A DNA stretch of 64,000 nt from Nitzschia sp. DOCU1 (GCA_951394045.1 OX595990.1:2720549-2784548); one strand, 5' to 3'; shown: positions 21,805 to 32,282, numbered from the stretch's first letter. The notes: generated by a model from the sequence alone, not told the origin. A program made the numbers and translations.

Positions 21805-22225
21805 TATTCTCCACCTGGTTCCTTGAGAAAGGAAGAGTGGGAATTGGTACCTGCTGCTTCTCGGTCTGTTTACGCAAACGTTCAAGCCATACTTTATCGG
21901 CAGAGAGCAGCAAGTTGCCCAATTTTTGTACAACAAAAGATGTATCAATATGTACCGTACTACTAGTAGAGTTGATTTATATGAATTAATGATTCAGTAC
22001 AAGTAGCTAGTCTAGAAGGTGCCATCTTCGTGGATGCACCCGTTGCCTATTCATTCGATCACATATCTAGCTCTAGGAGCGAGTGTTCATCGTATAATTG
22101 CTGGGAGAATCGTGAGGTTCTACTACTAGAAAGGGAGAAATCATCGTAAGGAAGTAGCTCAGTATGGATGTGCTATCGTAGCATTGTTATGAGTGTGAAG
22201 AGCAAACATTCTATTGTCATTTGGC
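21805..22225. other. convergent 3' intergenic region
   Basis: Tails of the first Mpv17 gene and the AsnB fusion gene. Nothing recognisable. Confidence 0.4.
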
Positions 22226-25200
22226 TTAAAGGCCTGACTTCTTGAGGGTATCAAAATGCTTGGCAATGGCGGCAAGCTTCTTTACGGTGTGGAGATCTTC
22301 CTCGAGCGTTGCGTCCTTGTCGTCGAGGTACGAAACTAATGAGTCGACTCCAAGAGCGATTCTTACAATGGCGTGAGACTCGCTAACGTCGACGGGCTGG
22401 CCAATGTAGGCCGGCTTGGAGAGTGCCTCTTTCTCCTCGATAGTAGCGTCTTGGACCACAGTAGCCACGTCCATACTCATCCACCGGTACAGATCGCGGA
22501 GTTCACTCATGTTGAGCCAGCCATCCCCCTTGGCTACTCGGATGCTCACAATACTGCGCTCGACACACCAAGCATCCACCATGGTTTCACGATCCACCAT
22601 GGCAGACACAGATGCGGCCCATTCGTTGATCGCCTCGGTTCGCACCTCGTCGGGGACATGCGCCAGGGCCTCCATTCCAGCCAAACCAGCTTCCCATCGC
22701 AACGCTAAACCGAGGTTGCTAGAGCCCTGCTTTTGCAACAGAGGCTTCCAATGGTCCAAAGACTCTGGAAGTTCCTTGTCTGTCAAGAAGCCACCCAGGC
22801 CGTCGAGACCAAACATCTCTCGTGGTCCAGGTGCTGGAGATTCCCGAAGCTTTTGTGCGATCCGGGGAGAAACAATGACTGCACCGCAGAATGGAGGTGC
22901 TTGGTAGAATTTGCTGGCAGTGAACAATACCAAGGAATCTTGATCCAACCACTCCTTCAATTCATGTTGAGAAAATCGCCCCTGGCAAGCGTCGACAACA
23001 CCAAGACTCTTTTCTCCAACTTCCATGCTTGCAGGCATCTTGTTGTCACGAAGGCCGGTCTTTCCTCCAAAAACGCCGTGCACGATCGGGTAGGATCCCT
23101 TCGATTGCGATTGAGCGATAAACTCATCCATTTTCTTAGAAGCATCAACGACACTTCCGTCCTTCTCCCGGGCAACGATTTCAACTCCCTCGACGCCCTC
23201 AAACCCGGCCAAAGTCTTCATATCATCGGCAAGGCGTCCCAACAATGGCGCATGTGTCGAGAAATACTTTCCGGCGGCCGCAGGTGCAGATCCAGCTCCG
23301 ATTTCTCTGTAAAGGAAAAAGACGTATAAGTGACTGACAAACCCAAGCATTTTACCCTGCGGCAAAGCATTAACACGTACCTGACTTGGACGACTCCATT
23401 CGAGATGGGCACGTTACCCTTAAGAGCACGAGCGATAGCGATGGGGATGTATTCTGCATCAGAGCCTGAAGGACACATGATGACTTCAGCGCCTTCTGGC
23501 AGGTCCAAAAGTTTTGCAAGACGTTTTCGTTGGTCTTCGAAAACAGCTCCAAGAGACTTGTCGAGGCTTTGCTCGTCCAGGCCTGGAAGATGGTCAAAAA
23601 GTTTTCGGGCGGCATGATAGCCTCGTTCCGTTGGCGGGTTTCCGGTGCAGCTTCCACGGAAGACATGGGCAGGATTGATAGGTTGTGGTCGAATGTGGTA
23701 CTTGTTGGTGCCAGTATCCAGGATCAATGATCGGTCGTCCCCTCCGCATGTCATGCAGGCTTCGAAACTATCGTATCCAGATTCGATGGCTGCTGCGTAA
23801 GGCTCCTCATCTAAGTGGTAGGATGGCAAAGTGGCAAAGCCGCGGCGGGTTTCTCCTTTGCCAGGACCATGAGTTGTCGAAAAACTTCGCGCTTGTTGCA
23901 ACGAGTGTGAGAGAATGTTTACATTCCTCAATCCCTCACGAGTGTACATGTCACTCTTCCATTCAGCTCCCATGGCACGGCCGCCACCTTCCCAAAGCTT
24001 GACAACGTGCTCCATGCCATGGAAATTCTCGTCGTAAATGCGACGATAGTACAATTCTTCCTTGGTTTGCGGAGTATTGATTGGATAGGTAATGTGAGCC
24101 TCAGCCATTTCGGCATCTGAAACAAGAGATGACACGCGTCGTTGAAGAATTGAAACCCAGTCTTCACCAACACCCTCACATTGCATAGCCTTGGCACGCC
24201 AGAGAACAGGGCGGGGAATACTGTGGCCATTAGCGTTGGGTCCCTCGAAGAGCTCTCGCAACAAAGTTTTCTCGCGTCCTCGAGAGTTGTTAATGACAGC
24301 TTCGCGATCAACCATCTTTCGCTTGGGGTCTACGCTCATGACCAGGCGAGTGAATTCGGTATCCAAAAATGGGACACGAGCTTCAAGGCCGTGGGCCATT
24401 GTCATACGGTCTGTTCTGTGCAAATTGACATTGCCAAGCATATTGTAAATACGTCTGAGTTCGTTCTGAAGTTGACGGGGAGTCTCGGCATCTTGAAAGT
24501 ACAAGTATCCGGCAAAGATCTCATCAGATCCTTCCCCAGTGAGGACCATCTTAACATCCTGGGCGGCTCGTTCTGCCAAAAGCCAGTTAGGAATGGCAGA
24601 TCGAATAAGTTCGGCCTCATAAGTCTCCATGTGGTAAACAATCTTGGGGATAAGGTCGAAGACCTCATCAGGAGTGAAGGAACGCACATGGTGCTCGACG
24701 TGCTTGGCCCCGCCGAGAGCTTCGACCATGGCCCGGGCGGCCACGACGTCAGGAGAATTTTCCATTCCGACGGTGTAAGTCGGGATAGGTCGGTCGTCCC
24801 CCTGAGCGTTTCGTTCCGCACGCCACAATGGCAACAGATCGTGTGACACGACACAAGAATCGACCCCACCCGACAAGAAAAATCCATATTCGACATCCGC
24901 CATCATGCGTTTTTGAACGGCCTTAGAAAAAGCTTCACGAATCTCGTCGTCGGTGACAGAATGATTAGGATCTTCCCAGGGAGCATAGTCGTCGTTGCGA
25001 AGCCACTCAGGATTATAGAAGCAAACGAGCCCACCTTCGGGGTCCCAGTAGTGGCCCGGAGGGATCGCAACGACGGTGCTGGCCTCGGCGTGACCCATCA
25101 GGGCCTTCAATTCGGAAGAGAAAACAAAGGCAGCTTCGTCGGTGCTCGTATTCGAGCACTTGGTGCGTCCGTAATATAGAGGTTTGATGCCAACGGGATC

Positions 25201-25794
25201 TCTGGCCGCAAAGGCCTTGACCCTGCCAGTCTTGACATCTTCCTCAAACACGACAAAGGCGAACATTCCGTCAAGCAGGGTGGCCGTTTTCGGGCCGCCG
25301 TAAAAGGCATATGCATGACCAATAACTTCGCAGTCAGAACCAGAAATTCTCTGCTGATCCCAGCCATCCTTGACAAGTTGAGCATAAACTTTTTCGTGGT
25401 TATAAATCTCACCGTTGGCTGCAAGGTGAATAATCTTATCACCTGACGCGGTTTTGAAAGAGAGATTGAAAGGCATGTCTGCGAAACGATTCGACGGGTC
25501 GACGATAGCTAGACGAGTGTGTCCCATCGACCAGCGAGCCTTGTGGATTCCTTCGCCAACAATACCTTGGCTCACATGCATGCCATCAGGCCCGCGGTGA
25601 GCCAGAATGTTCGAAGTCCGGCGGAGGACATCCGTGTCGGTCAAAAGCGGGACATTGCCGCGATTTTCCGTGGGACGAGTCCACACGTCGTCAATGGCAG
25701 CGACCAGGCCGCACATTTCTCGGCGGGCGGCGCCATTGTTGCGAGATTGCCGGAGCAGCTCACGGCGACTTGCTTGAAACCCTGAACGCAACAT
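22226..25794 (-). CDS. asparagine synthetase (glutamine-hydrolysing) fused to a PLP-dependent enzyme
   Basis: Exons 25794-23381 and 23306-22226 on the minus strand with a 74-bp intron; the junction codon is Arg in VVQVR-EIGAGSAP and the product is 1164 aa. Residues 27-220 are the class II glutaminase: MCGLVAA with the nucleophile Cys28, HRGPDG, and NGEIYNHE. The AsnB synthetase follows, with FLSGGVDS near 305 and a GEGSDEIFAGY motif. From about 640 to the end is a PLP fold type I domain: CGGDDRSLILDTGTNKY, PSGSDAEY, DACQGRFSQ, and FTASKFYQAPPFCG with the presumed Schiff-base Lys near 935. The first 26 residues are basic and mitochondrion-like. A start at the internal ATG (25716) would place Cys at position 2, as glutaminase activity normally requires. 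The role of the PLP domain is unknown; transamination or elimination on Asn, Asp or Gln is a guess. Confidence 0.88.
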
Positions 25795-26008
25795 GAAGAG
25801 GGTCTTGTCAGTGTCGGAATAGAAAAGTTGTGTCGAACACTGCCTGATTTTGTGAATGAATTCCAAGATGCCGAGCGTCGTCGAGAAACTGCAAAATCAA
25901 TGGATGTGCGTATCTAGCAGACAAGGGGAAGTTGCGACAGAAGAAATGGACCTCGTTTTTGATGCCGGCCATTTTTGGCATATATTTCAGGCTTTACGAC
26001 TGATCGAC

Positions 26009-26016
26009 TGACGTCA
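26009..26016. promoter_or_regulatory. TGACGTCA palindrome (bZIP/CRE-type site)
   Basis: Exact 8-bp palindrome about 215 bp upstream of the AsnB fusion start. CO2/cAMP-responsive elements with TGACGT/ACGTCA cores are described for P. tricornutum promoters; regulation here is inferred only. Confidence 0.45.
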
Positions 26017-26334
26017 ACTCACATCAGAAGGCTTTCTCGTTGGGTGTTGCGTGTCCGAGCGAACATCCACAGTGTCATAAAAATTCTAAAGTTCCGGGAC
26101 TTCGAGACCTCGCTGGAGCTCGAGCGGGTTCTCTCCAGAGCCAATGAGATCTGGGTGTCGTGTTGAAGTGCGAACCCTTATTTTTGATATGCCCCAGAGC
26201 TCGCACGCCATACGACTGATCCACGTGGCAAGGGTCACCAACCATTTATTCGATTGAGTCAATTTCTCGACGAATTATTCGGGAAGCACGAACCCGGGTT
26301 TTCGCGACTTGGGCAATCCCATCTGGCGCCCAGT

Positions 26335-26499
26335 CATAAGCTCTTCCGCGCAGACGCGAGGCCTCATTTCCAAAAATCGGGCGCATTCACGATAACTCGT
26401 GTTGTACGCAAAAATAAAAATACACTCGGATAACACGAGTTATCGCGCGGCGCACGGTTTTAGGAAATGAGGCCTCGCCTTTGCGCGGAAGAGCTTATG
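26335..26499. repeat. long imperfect inverted repeat (foldback element)
   Basis: The left arm starting CATAAGCTCTTCCGCGC (26335) and the right arm ending GCGCGGAAGAGCTTATG (26499) are reverse complements over about 68 bases with several mismatches. Both contain CGAGGCCTCATTTCC and GATAACTCGTGTT or their complements. The loop is about 28 bases and A/T-rich. It could be a MITE-like relic or a structured promoter element. I see no clear target-site duplication. Confidence 0.8.
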
Positions 26500-26643
26500 C
26501 TGACGTGGTCCTCACATTTTTCCCCGACACGCGGATTTTTGGCTCATCTGCTCATCTCCGATCGCTTTCGATGATCCTCGCGTATTAAAACCGGGTAGCC
26601 ACCTTCCCACAACACAATTTACACACGGACAACATCATAAAAG

Positions 26644-27669
26644 ATGATGACAACACGAAAAAGAACACTGTGGTCGTTATCGCTGCTTGCAGGCTTGACC
26701 AATGTAGATGCCTTTGGCCTTCCGTTCTCGCCCGATCTTCATTTACACTTGCAGTCGCTAGCCCAAACATCCAATGCATTCTTTTCGGCTCCAGCGCAGC
26801 ATTTGGATACCCCAGGGTTCTTGGCGGCATCCACTGAAACGAATCCAAATGTCTTTGAAATAGTCAGCACGATCTACCGTGAAGAATTACGCAATGATCC
26901 ATTGAAGACCAAGGTTCTAACGGGCATTTTCCTGGCTGTGGTAGGAGATGCTTTGGCGCAAGCGCGTGATCGTGCGGATTACAATCTCAAGCGCGCTGCA
27001 TCGTTCGCTGCCTTCGACGGCTGCTACCGAGCAGTTCAGCAGGTTACTTACCCTCCCATGATGCAACTCTGCTCTGGGAAATTCTTGGCTGGTGTTCTTG
27101 CGACGCTTGGAGTCGCCGCAACCTCCCCTGATCAAGTGCATCTTATGGCATCCATCGAACAAACGCTGGTCAGTCAGCTGGTCATCATCCCGACGCTTTA
27201 CTATCCGGTATTCTATGCTGTAACGGGCGCTGTTCAAGGTCTTACCATAGATGAAACTATGACTCGGGCCAAGGAGACCTTTATTCCTCTCATGAAGCGC
27301 AACTTGCTATTTTGGATTCCTGTGCAGTTTATCGCTTTCAACTTTGTGGAAGAGAACTTGCAGATTCCAATCTTGATTGTGTGTGGTCTGGTATGGACCA
27401 TCATTCTATCCGTCGCGGCTGGCGCAGCAAAGGCGGCTCCTTCTGTCGCAGAGACGGAAGTCCTGGGAATGGAAAATGTCGTGCTTCAAGAAGATGGTGC
27501 CTACTACAAAGTAGCTGCGGACGAGTCGCTGTTTTCGGATTCCGAAACGAAAATGAGGAATGTTGACATTACCGAGCGAATAGGTCGGTCGAGACGGGCC
27601 AATGACTACATTGACGCAGATCGCGTTGGCATTCTTTCCCAAGCTGAACTTAACAAGGGGAAGAGATAA
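26644..27669 (+). CDS. Mpv17/PMP22-family protein, probably plastid-targeted
   Basis: Encodes 341 aa. The N terminus is a signal peptide (LWSLSLLAGLTNVDAF-GLPF) with Phe at the cleavage point (DAF), the diatom plastid import motif. The Mpv17/PMP22 domain shows NDPLKTKVLTGIFLAVVGDALAQ, KRAASFAAFDGCYRA, and KRNLLFWIPVQFIAFNFVEE...WTIILS. The C-terminal tail of about 75 residues (EVLGMENVVLQEDGAYYKV...) is absent from the paralogue at 20857. Predicted to sit in a plastid envelope membrane with four helices. It is divergent from the AsnB fusion gene across a promoter that holds a large foldback. Any link to nitrogen metabolism is only positional. Confidence 0.86.
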   Translation: MMTTRKRTLWSLSLLAGLTNVDAFGLPFSPDLHLHLQSLAQTSNAFFSAPAQHLDTPGFLAASTETNPNVFEIVSTIYREELRNDPLKTKVLTGIFLAVVGDALAQARDRADYNLKRAASFAAFDGCYRAVQQVTYPPMMQLCSGKFLAGVLATLGVAATSPDQVHLMASIEQTLVSQLVIIPTLYYPVFYAVTGAVQGLTIDETMTRAKETFIPLMKRNLLFWIPVQFIAFNFVEENLQIPILIVCGLVWTIILSVAAGAAKAAPSVAETEVLGMENVVLQEDGAYYKVAADESLFSDSETKMRNVDITERIGRSRRANDYIDADRVGILSQAELNKGKR

Positions 27670-28488
27670 ACCAACATCATAATGTACACATAGTGTTTTT
27701 GATACATTCAAAAGCCACTCCTCCTTTTCATGATTAAGATATGTGTAGAGTGAATGGCTACCGGACGCTCGGAAAACCACGCAATGTAACCTCTATAGAT
27801 CTTCTGCATCAGGTTCGTGCTGAACAGGAGGAACTTTAGCGCACTTGATATGGGGAAACATTGTCTTGGCTACGGTAGCATCGTTGTCCTACCATGAGTC
27901 CTTTCTTCTCCTCTTCTGAAAATGTCTGTTCCAGCATCTACGCAACATAATTTGCTGCGTCGTGATTAGTTTGCCGAAGAAAGAGAAACCGCAGATCATC
28001 GTGTGCCTTAGAAGACTTTGGAGTTCTCTAACTACAAGGAGTATTGACTAGCTCAGGTAGACGAAAGGATTACACGAAAGTGGATTTACTAGCTAGCTTG
28101 TACAGGTGAAAAATGGGCAGAGCTGGTGATACTCTTATATGTACTACCGGTAGACCTCCGGTATTGTAGAAACGAAAATTCGTGTACTAATAATGCATAC
28201 GAGCTGTAGGTAGGTCCTTCCTACCCCAAATTGAAAATCGACTACTTCGAGCGCTCCGACTTTCAATATGTTGAACAACAATCGAAAGATATGCACCTCC
28301 TCCCCCAACTCGAGCGAATGAATCAGCTACTATCTTCGATTCTTTCAACCTTCTCGACATCGCGCGGCGGCACTACTACCACCGATCATGGATATGTGGT
28401 GAATTTGGGTACTACTGCAACAGCGCTACAAATAATCTCTATACATCGTATTTATGTCACCCAAAATTGTAATGGAGTAGTATCCAAT
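27670..28488. other. intergenic region
   Basis: 3' regions of the convergent Mpv17 gene and first Lhcf gene. It contains one TACCGGTA (28145-28152). Nothing else recognised. Confidence 0.4.
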
Positions 28489-29163
28489 TTACCAGGGAAG
28501 AGGGATAGGGACCGATCCTGGAATCGCTTCCGCGGCAACCCAAGCACTGATAGCGAACATGGCAGCACGACCATTTTGCAATTCGACCAATCGTCGTCGG
28601 TCCGTCACTTCAACTTTCAAAGGGTTCCAGCCCAAGTCTCCGGTCAAGCCACCAGCCTGAAGACCGGGCGCAACAGTCTCGTCGTAGGCGACCTTTCCGT
28701 TCTTGTGAGTCAACTCATAGATCTCGACAAGCGCGATGGCAGCGAACATTTGTCCCCAAGATTCGGCGGGAAGAGACTTCATTGCGTCAATCGGGTTCAT
28801 GGCGGCCAAGTCGGCGAACTTGATGTTTTGTGTGACGGACAAGTACTCGTGGGGGGAGATTTGGTCCAACGTGAAACCAAGCTTGTGGAAAGCATATCCA
28901 ACGGTGGCGAGCATAGCGGAGCGGCCATGCTTGAGCTCAGATGCTCGAATGTAGGTCCCGGTCTCGGCAGATCCCCACTTGGAAGTGAGCAAGTTCCATT
29001 CGGTCTCTCCTACAAAGATGTTTCCTCCGAGAAGAGGGGTTGCTCCGAAGCAAGGAACCTTTTCAGCATTCAAGGCCAGACTTGTTCGGGCACTCTGATC
29101 ATTGGCGGGGGCAAAGGCCGAGGCGGCACCGGCCATGGCAAGAACAGAAAGAGCGACCTTCAT
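28489..29163 (-). CDS. Lhcf: fucoxanthin-chlorophyll a/c light-harvesting protein (Lhcf family)
   Basis: Encodes 224 aa from the ATG at 29163. The start begins the plastid bipartite leader MKVALSVLAMAGAASAFAPA with the ASAFAP cleavage motif; the frame extends upstream without a better start. Three LHC helices are visible: ASELKHGRSAMLATVGYAFHK (helix 1, ExxHxR chlorophyll-binding motif), WGQMFAAIALVEIYEL (helix 2) and RRLVELQNGRAAMFAISAWVA (helix 3, ExxNxR). It is an integral thylakoid antenna protein binding chlorophyll a/c and fucoxanthin. It lies 797 bp from a second Lhcf gene in the same orientation. The member number within the Lhcf family cannot be assigned from sequence alone. Confidence 0.96.
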   Translation of the reverse strand: MKVALSVLAMAGAASAFAPANDQSARTSLALNAEKVPCFGATPLLGGNIFVGETEWNLLTSKWGSAETGTYIRASELKHGRSAMLATVGYAFHKLGFTLDQISPHEYLSVTQNIKFADLAAMNPIDAMKSLPAESWGQMFAAIALVEIYELTHKNGKVAYDETVAPGLQAGGLTGDLGWNPLKVEVTDRRRLVELQNGRAAMFAISAWVAAEAIPGSVPIPLPW

Positions 29164-29960
29164 TTTAAAGTATTCGGTAGACAAGAAAAATGAAGTGAAG
29201 GCAATCGACGGATCAACGAAGCCGCCACCTCCTTTGGACGAAATCTGTCCACGTCGTGCAGCGTATCTTCTAGGTGCAACAAAGATTCTTTTTGCGAGCA
29301 CGCGCACCGCCCACAGTGATCGCGCCGTAAGTGAAGACATGATGACTCATGGTACCATGCCTACCGGTAGTATATATGATTCGATCTCTGTTGATCAAGC
29401 GAATCTCTTGTCAAAAGGACAGAGGATTAGACTACTAGTAGCTGTAGGTATATAACTGAGATACTACTAGAGATACATGAATATTTCGATATTCTATTCA
29501 CGCTCATCTTACTGCAGGTTAATTTTGTGTCGCCGTCGTCCAATCTAGAAATGGAGAAAACTACGCAGTGCACGCAGGTACTCCGCGCCTATTTTGTAAC
29601 CACCATGTCCTCTAATCGTATTGGCACATCCCTCCTGATGATGATGCCGTTAGATGGAAATGCACGGAGCGTGCTATACTGCTTTGGCCGTTATACACGG
29701 GTCACTCCCCTCGAAATAGCTGGTTTAGAAACAAGTACGGCCTTGTTATGGAAGTCAAGGCCAAACGCATCAAACAGAATCAACACCAATGCGGAAAGTG
29801 GACATCTCAAGGTGAAGGCATGACACTATGTTTGCAATGAGCCAATATACATCTTTTTCTCATGCGCACAGGAATTGCAGCAGAAGCTCCGGTACGACTA
29901 AATTGACAACGACTACTGGTAGAATGCATGCCACAGCCTGTCTTCAGAAAAAACTATTAT
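29164..29960. other. promoter of first Lhcf and spacer
   Basis: Upstream region of the 28489-29163 gene and 3' region of the second. One TACCGGTA at 29362-29369. No gene recognised. Confidence 0.4.
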
Positions 29961-30635
29961 TTACCAGGGAAGAGGGATAGGGACCGATCCCGGGATCGAA
30001 TCAGCGGCAACCCATGCACTGATAGCGAACATTGCAGCACGGCCATTTTGCAATTCGGCCAATCGTCGGCGGTCCGTCACTTGGACTCCCAAAGGGTTCC
30101 AGCCCAAGTCTCCGGTCAAACCACCAGCCTGAAGACCAGGGGCAACAGTCTCGTCGTAGGCGACCTTTCCGTCCTTGTGGGTCAACTCATAGATCTCGAC
30201 AAGCGCGATGGCAGCGAACATTTGTCCCCAAGATTCGACAGGAAGGGACTTCATCGCATCGAGAGGTGTCATGGCAGCCAAGTCAGCGAACTTGATGTTT
30301 TGAGTCACAGACAAGTACTCGTGGGGGGAGATGTTATCCAAGGTGAGACCAAGCTTGTGGAAAGCATATCCGACGGTGGCGAGCATGGCGGAGCGGCCGT
30401 GCTTGAGCTCAGCTGCGCGAACGTAGGTTCCAGTCTCGGCAGATCCCCACTCCTGGGTAATTTTGTCCCAGTAATTCTCTCCGATGAAGACAGGCTCTCC
30501 GATGAAAGGGGTCGCTCCGAAGCAAGGAACCTTCTCGGCGTTCAAGGCCAGAGTCGTTCGGGCACTTTGATCATTGGCGGGGGCAAAGGCCGAGGCGGCA
30601 CCGGCCATGGCAAGAACAGAAAGAGCAACCTTCAT
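29961..30635 (-). CDS. Lhcf: fucoxanthin-chlorophyll a/c light-harvesting protein (Lhcf family), tandem copy
   Basis: Encodes 224 aa, the same length as its neighbour. The leader MKVALSVLAMAGAASAFAPA is identical. Helix motifs are AAELKHGRSAMLATVGYAFHK, WGQMFAAIALVEIYEL and RRLAELQNGRAAMFAISAWVA. Most differences from the neighbour fall in a ~25-residue segment before helix 1 (FIGEPVFIGENYWDKITQEW versus LLGGNIFVGETEWNLLTSKW) and near the C terminus. This fits tandem duplication with a diverged N-terminal segment. The promoter contains a TGACGTCA palindrome, a CCAAT box and a CCACGTG-like element. Confidence 0.96.
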   Translation of the reverse strand: MKVALSVLAMAGAASAFAPANDQSARTTLALNAEKVPCFGATPFIGEPVFIGENYWDKITQEWGSAETGTYVRAAELKHGRSAMLATVGYAFHKLGLTLDNISPHEYLSVTQNIKFADLAAMTPLDAMKSLPVESWGQMFAAIALVEIYELTHKDGKVAYDETVAPGLQAGGLTGDLGWNPLGVQVTDRRRLAELQNGRAAMFAISAWVAADSIPGSVPIPLPW

Positions 30636-31222
30636 CTTTAGAAAATTCTCTACAAGGAAATGGAATTATGTGGATCGACGAGAACGAAGGGTCGAGAGCT
30701 CAAAATGACGGACGGTGCAAAAGAAACTTGCAGATTGAGGGCAGATGCGGATCGGAACCACCACGTGCGTATCTTTTTCCTTCGAGTTACCACGTCACTG
30801 TTGGCCAATGGCACGCACCGCATCGTCCCGTGACGTCATATTTGAATTTGATCGAATGAATCTGTCGACTTCTCCTGTTTGATGAAGGGTGGCGTGAGGC
30901 CTTTTCTCTTGCTTGGTGAAGTCCAAAGTCCGAAGTAGCTACCAGGTATGATACTTGTTCACTTTGTAGAGCATTGAGTACCGCATTGAGGGCCGAATGA
31001 ATAAAGTGGAAGAGATTACATTGAGAGGAAGAAAGCATTGCAATTCACAAGGTAGCCATCTGTGATCGGCGGTGCAGTACTACTATTCACCGCGACTTGA
31101 TAGTTAAGGAGCAAATCGCTACTATTGGTGAGGATTAGATCTAGACCAGTGATACTACTAGTTGCGTAGAGAAGAAGCGAATGACAATGTTGATGAGCTT
31201 AACTTGTACCTGAAGTCGATTT
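30636..31222. other. promoter of second Lhcf gene and spacer
   Basis: Carries GGCCAATGG (about 30813) and TGACGTCA (30831-30838) within 205 bp of the Lhcf start, and TACCAGGTA at 30940-30948. No gene seen. Confidence 0.5.
30831..30838. promoter_or_regulatory. TGACGTCA palindrome upstream of Lhcf
   Basis: Exact bZIP/CRE-type palindrome 196 bp upstream of the Lhcf ATG at 30635, next to a CCAAT box. Light, CO2 or cAMP control is possible by analogy with diatom CCRE elements. Confidence 0.5.
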
Positions 31223-31882
31223 CTAGGGATGGATGAACCTCGTAATATCCACGATTTCCCCATTTTGAAGTTTTTGTCCACTCCATTCCCCATTCTTCTG
31301 CAGTTGCCTTGTGAGCCACCAAGTCAAATCCCCGTGACAAACAATCACGATATTTCCACCATTGATCTCCTGCAAATAATTTACAAACGTCTCAACTCTG
31401 GCCTCTGTATCTTCATCCGTTTCTAGACCTATTCGATCCTTCATTCGAGCCAAAGTTTCTTCTTGGGATAGACCGCCATGCCACCAGTGTTTGCTGAGAT
31501 GTGAGAAGTCCCATTGTGGAAATTCTTCGGTAAGTCGATCTGGCGAGCTTCCAATATCACAGGCATCCAGCATGATCTCGGCAGCATCTTTGGAAATCAC
31601 AACTTTGGTCGGCTCAGTAGGGAATCTCTCGAGGGCAAATTTGGCTGTTTGAAGAGCTCGCCTTAGGGGAGATACTATGAGCAGGTCAATACTTGAGATC
31701 TGACTTGCCAGATTTTCTCCTGCTTCTCTGGCCTGTTCAATTCCAAGATCTGTGATATCACAATCAATGGTCCACATTCTTTCATGATATCTTTCCTCTT
31801 CACTCGGGTATTGTTTGCGTAGTAAATTCCATACGGATTCGCCGTGCCGAACTACCAGGATCTTTTTCTTTCTTGGTTCCAT
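31223..31882 (-). CDS. histidine phosphatase (phosphoglycerate mutase-like)
   Basis: Encodes 219 aa. The catalytic motif VVRHGESVWN places the phosphorylated His at residue 13. Further family residues are SPLRRALQTA (Arg/His pocket) and CHGDLTWW with the second His at 183. The body is compact, matching the single-domain histidine phosphatase superfamily. Substrate is not predictable: such proteins include phosphoglycerate mutases, sugar bisphosphatases and protein phosphatases. The insert YHERMWTIDCDITDLGIEQA is the usual 'D..LT..G..QA' region. There is no targeting peptide, so it is probably cytosolic. Confidence 0.88.
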   Translation of the reverse strand: MEPRKKKILVVRHGESVWNLLRKQYPSEEERYHERMWTIDCDITDLGIEQAREAGENLASQISSIDLLIVSPLRRALQTAKFALERFPTEPTKVVISKDAAEIMLDACDIGSSPDRLTEEFPQWDFSHLSKHWWHGGLSQEETLARMKDRIGLETDEDTEARVETFVNYLQEINGGNIVIVCHGDLTWWLTRQLQKNGEWSGQKLQNGEIVDITRFIHP

Positions 31883-32282
31883 TCGTCCGCCTGTTTGTGG
31901 CTTTTGTTTTCCATTAATTCATTTGTGGCTGCGATGCACACGGCTGTTCTGCCAATGCTATACTTCATTGTCTGAGGAAGCGAGGTTGTGCCCATGATGG
32001 CCCCAAAAATGTAGTCCATGGAGTCGATTTTCGAACTGTCGTCTGTCTGTTTGCCCCGTTGAAACATCATCGATATGGTCTGATCTGCTACTCTAGCTAG
32101 TAGGCACGAGGGAAGTAGAACCAACTGCGACTTTGTTTTCTGGAAAACTACGACTAGTTGTAGCATGTTCACGTTGGTTTTGTTCTCGTCACTCTGGTAT
32201 TATACTACGTCAAATTGGCGAAAGATTGGAAAGCACGAGGCGTCTACACACGAGAATGACGTGATTCTAATTAGCCACCCTA
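31883..32282. other. intergenic region
   Basis: Promoter of the phosphatase gene and 3' region of the dipeptidyl peptidase gene. Nothing recognisable. Confidence 0.4.

Larger units (their letters stand above)
25795..26643. other. divergent promoter region with large foldback
   Basis: Between the AsnB fusion (minus) and the second Mpv17 gene (plus). It holds a TGACGTCA palindrome (26009-26016) and the inverted repeat at 26335-26499. A possible splice acceptor near 25890 could belong to a 5' UTR intron of the AsnB gene. Confidence 0.5.

Noticed and set aside
22373..25785. Several plus-strand frames opposite the AsnB fusion gene (for example 24181-24846)
   Set aside because: No domains; all lie within firmly identified coding sequence on the other strand.
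28231..29193. Long plus-strand open frame (320 codons) across the first Lhcf gene, and a similar one at 29928-30641
   Set aside because: Both are antisense to highly biased Lhcf codons and repeat the same pattern in both paralogues; no domain, so shadows of the real genes.
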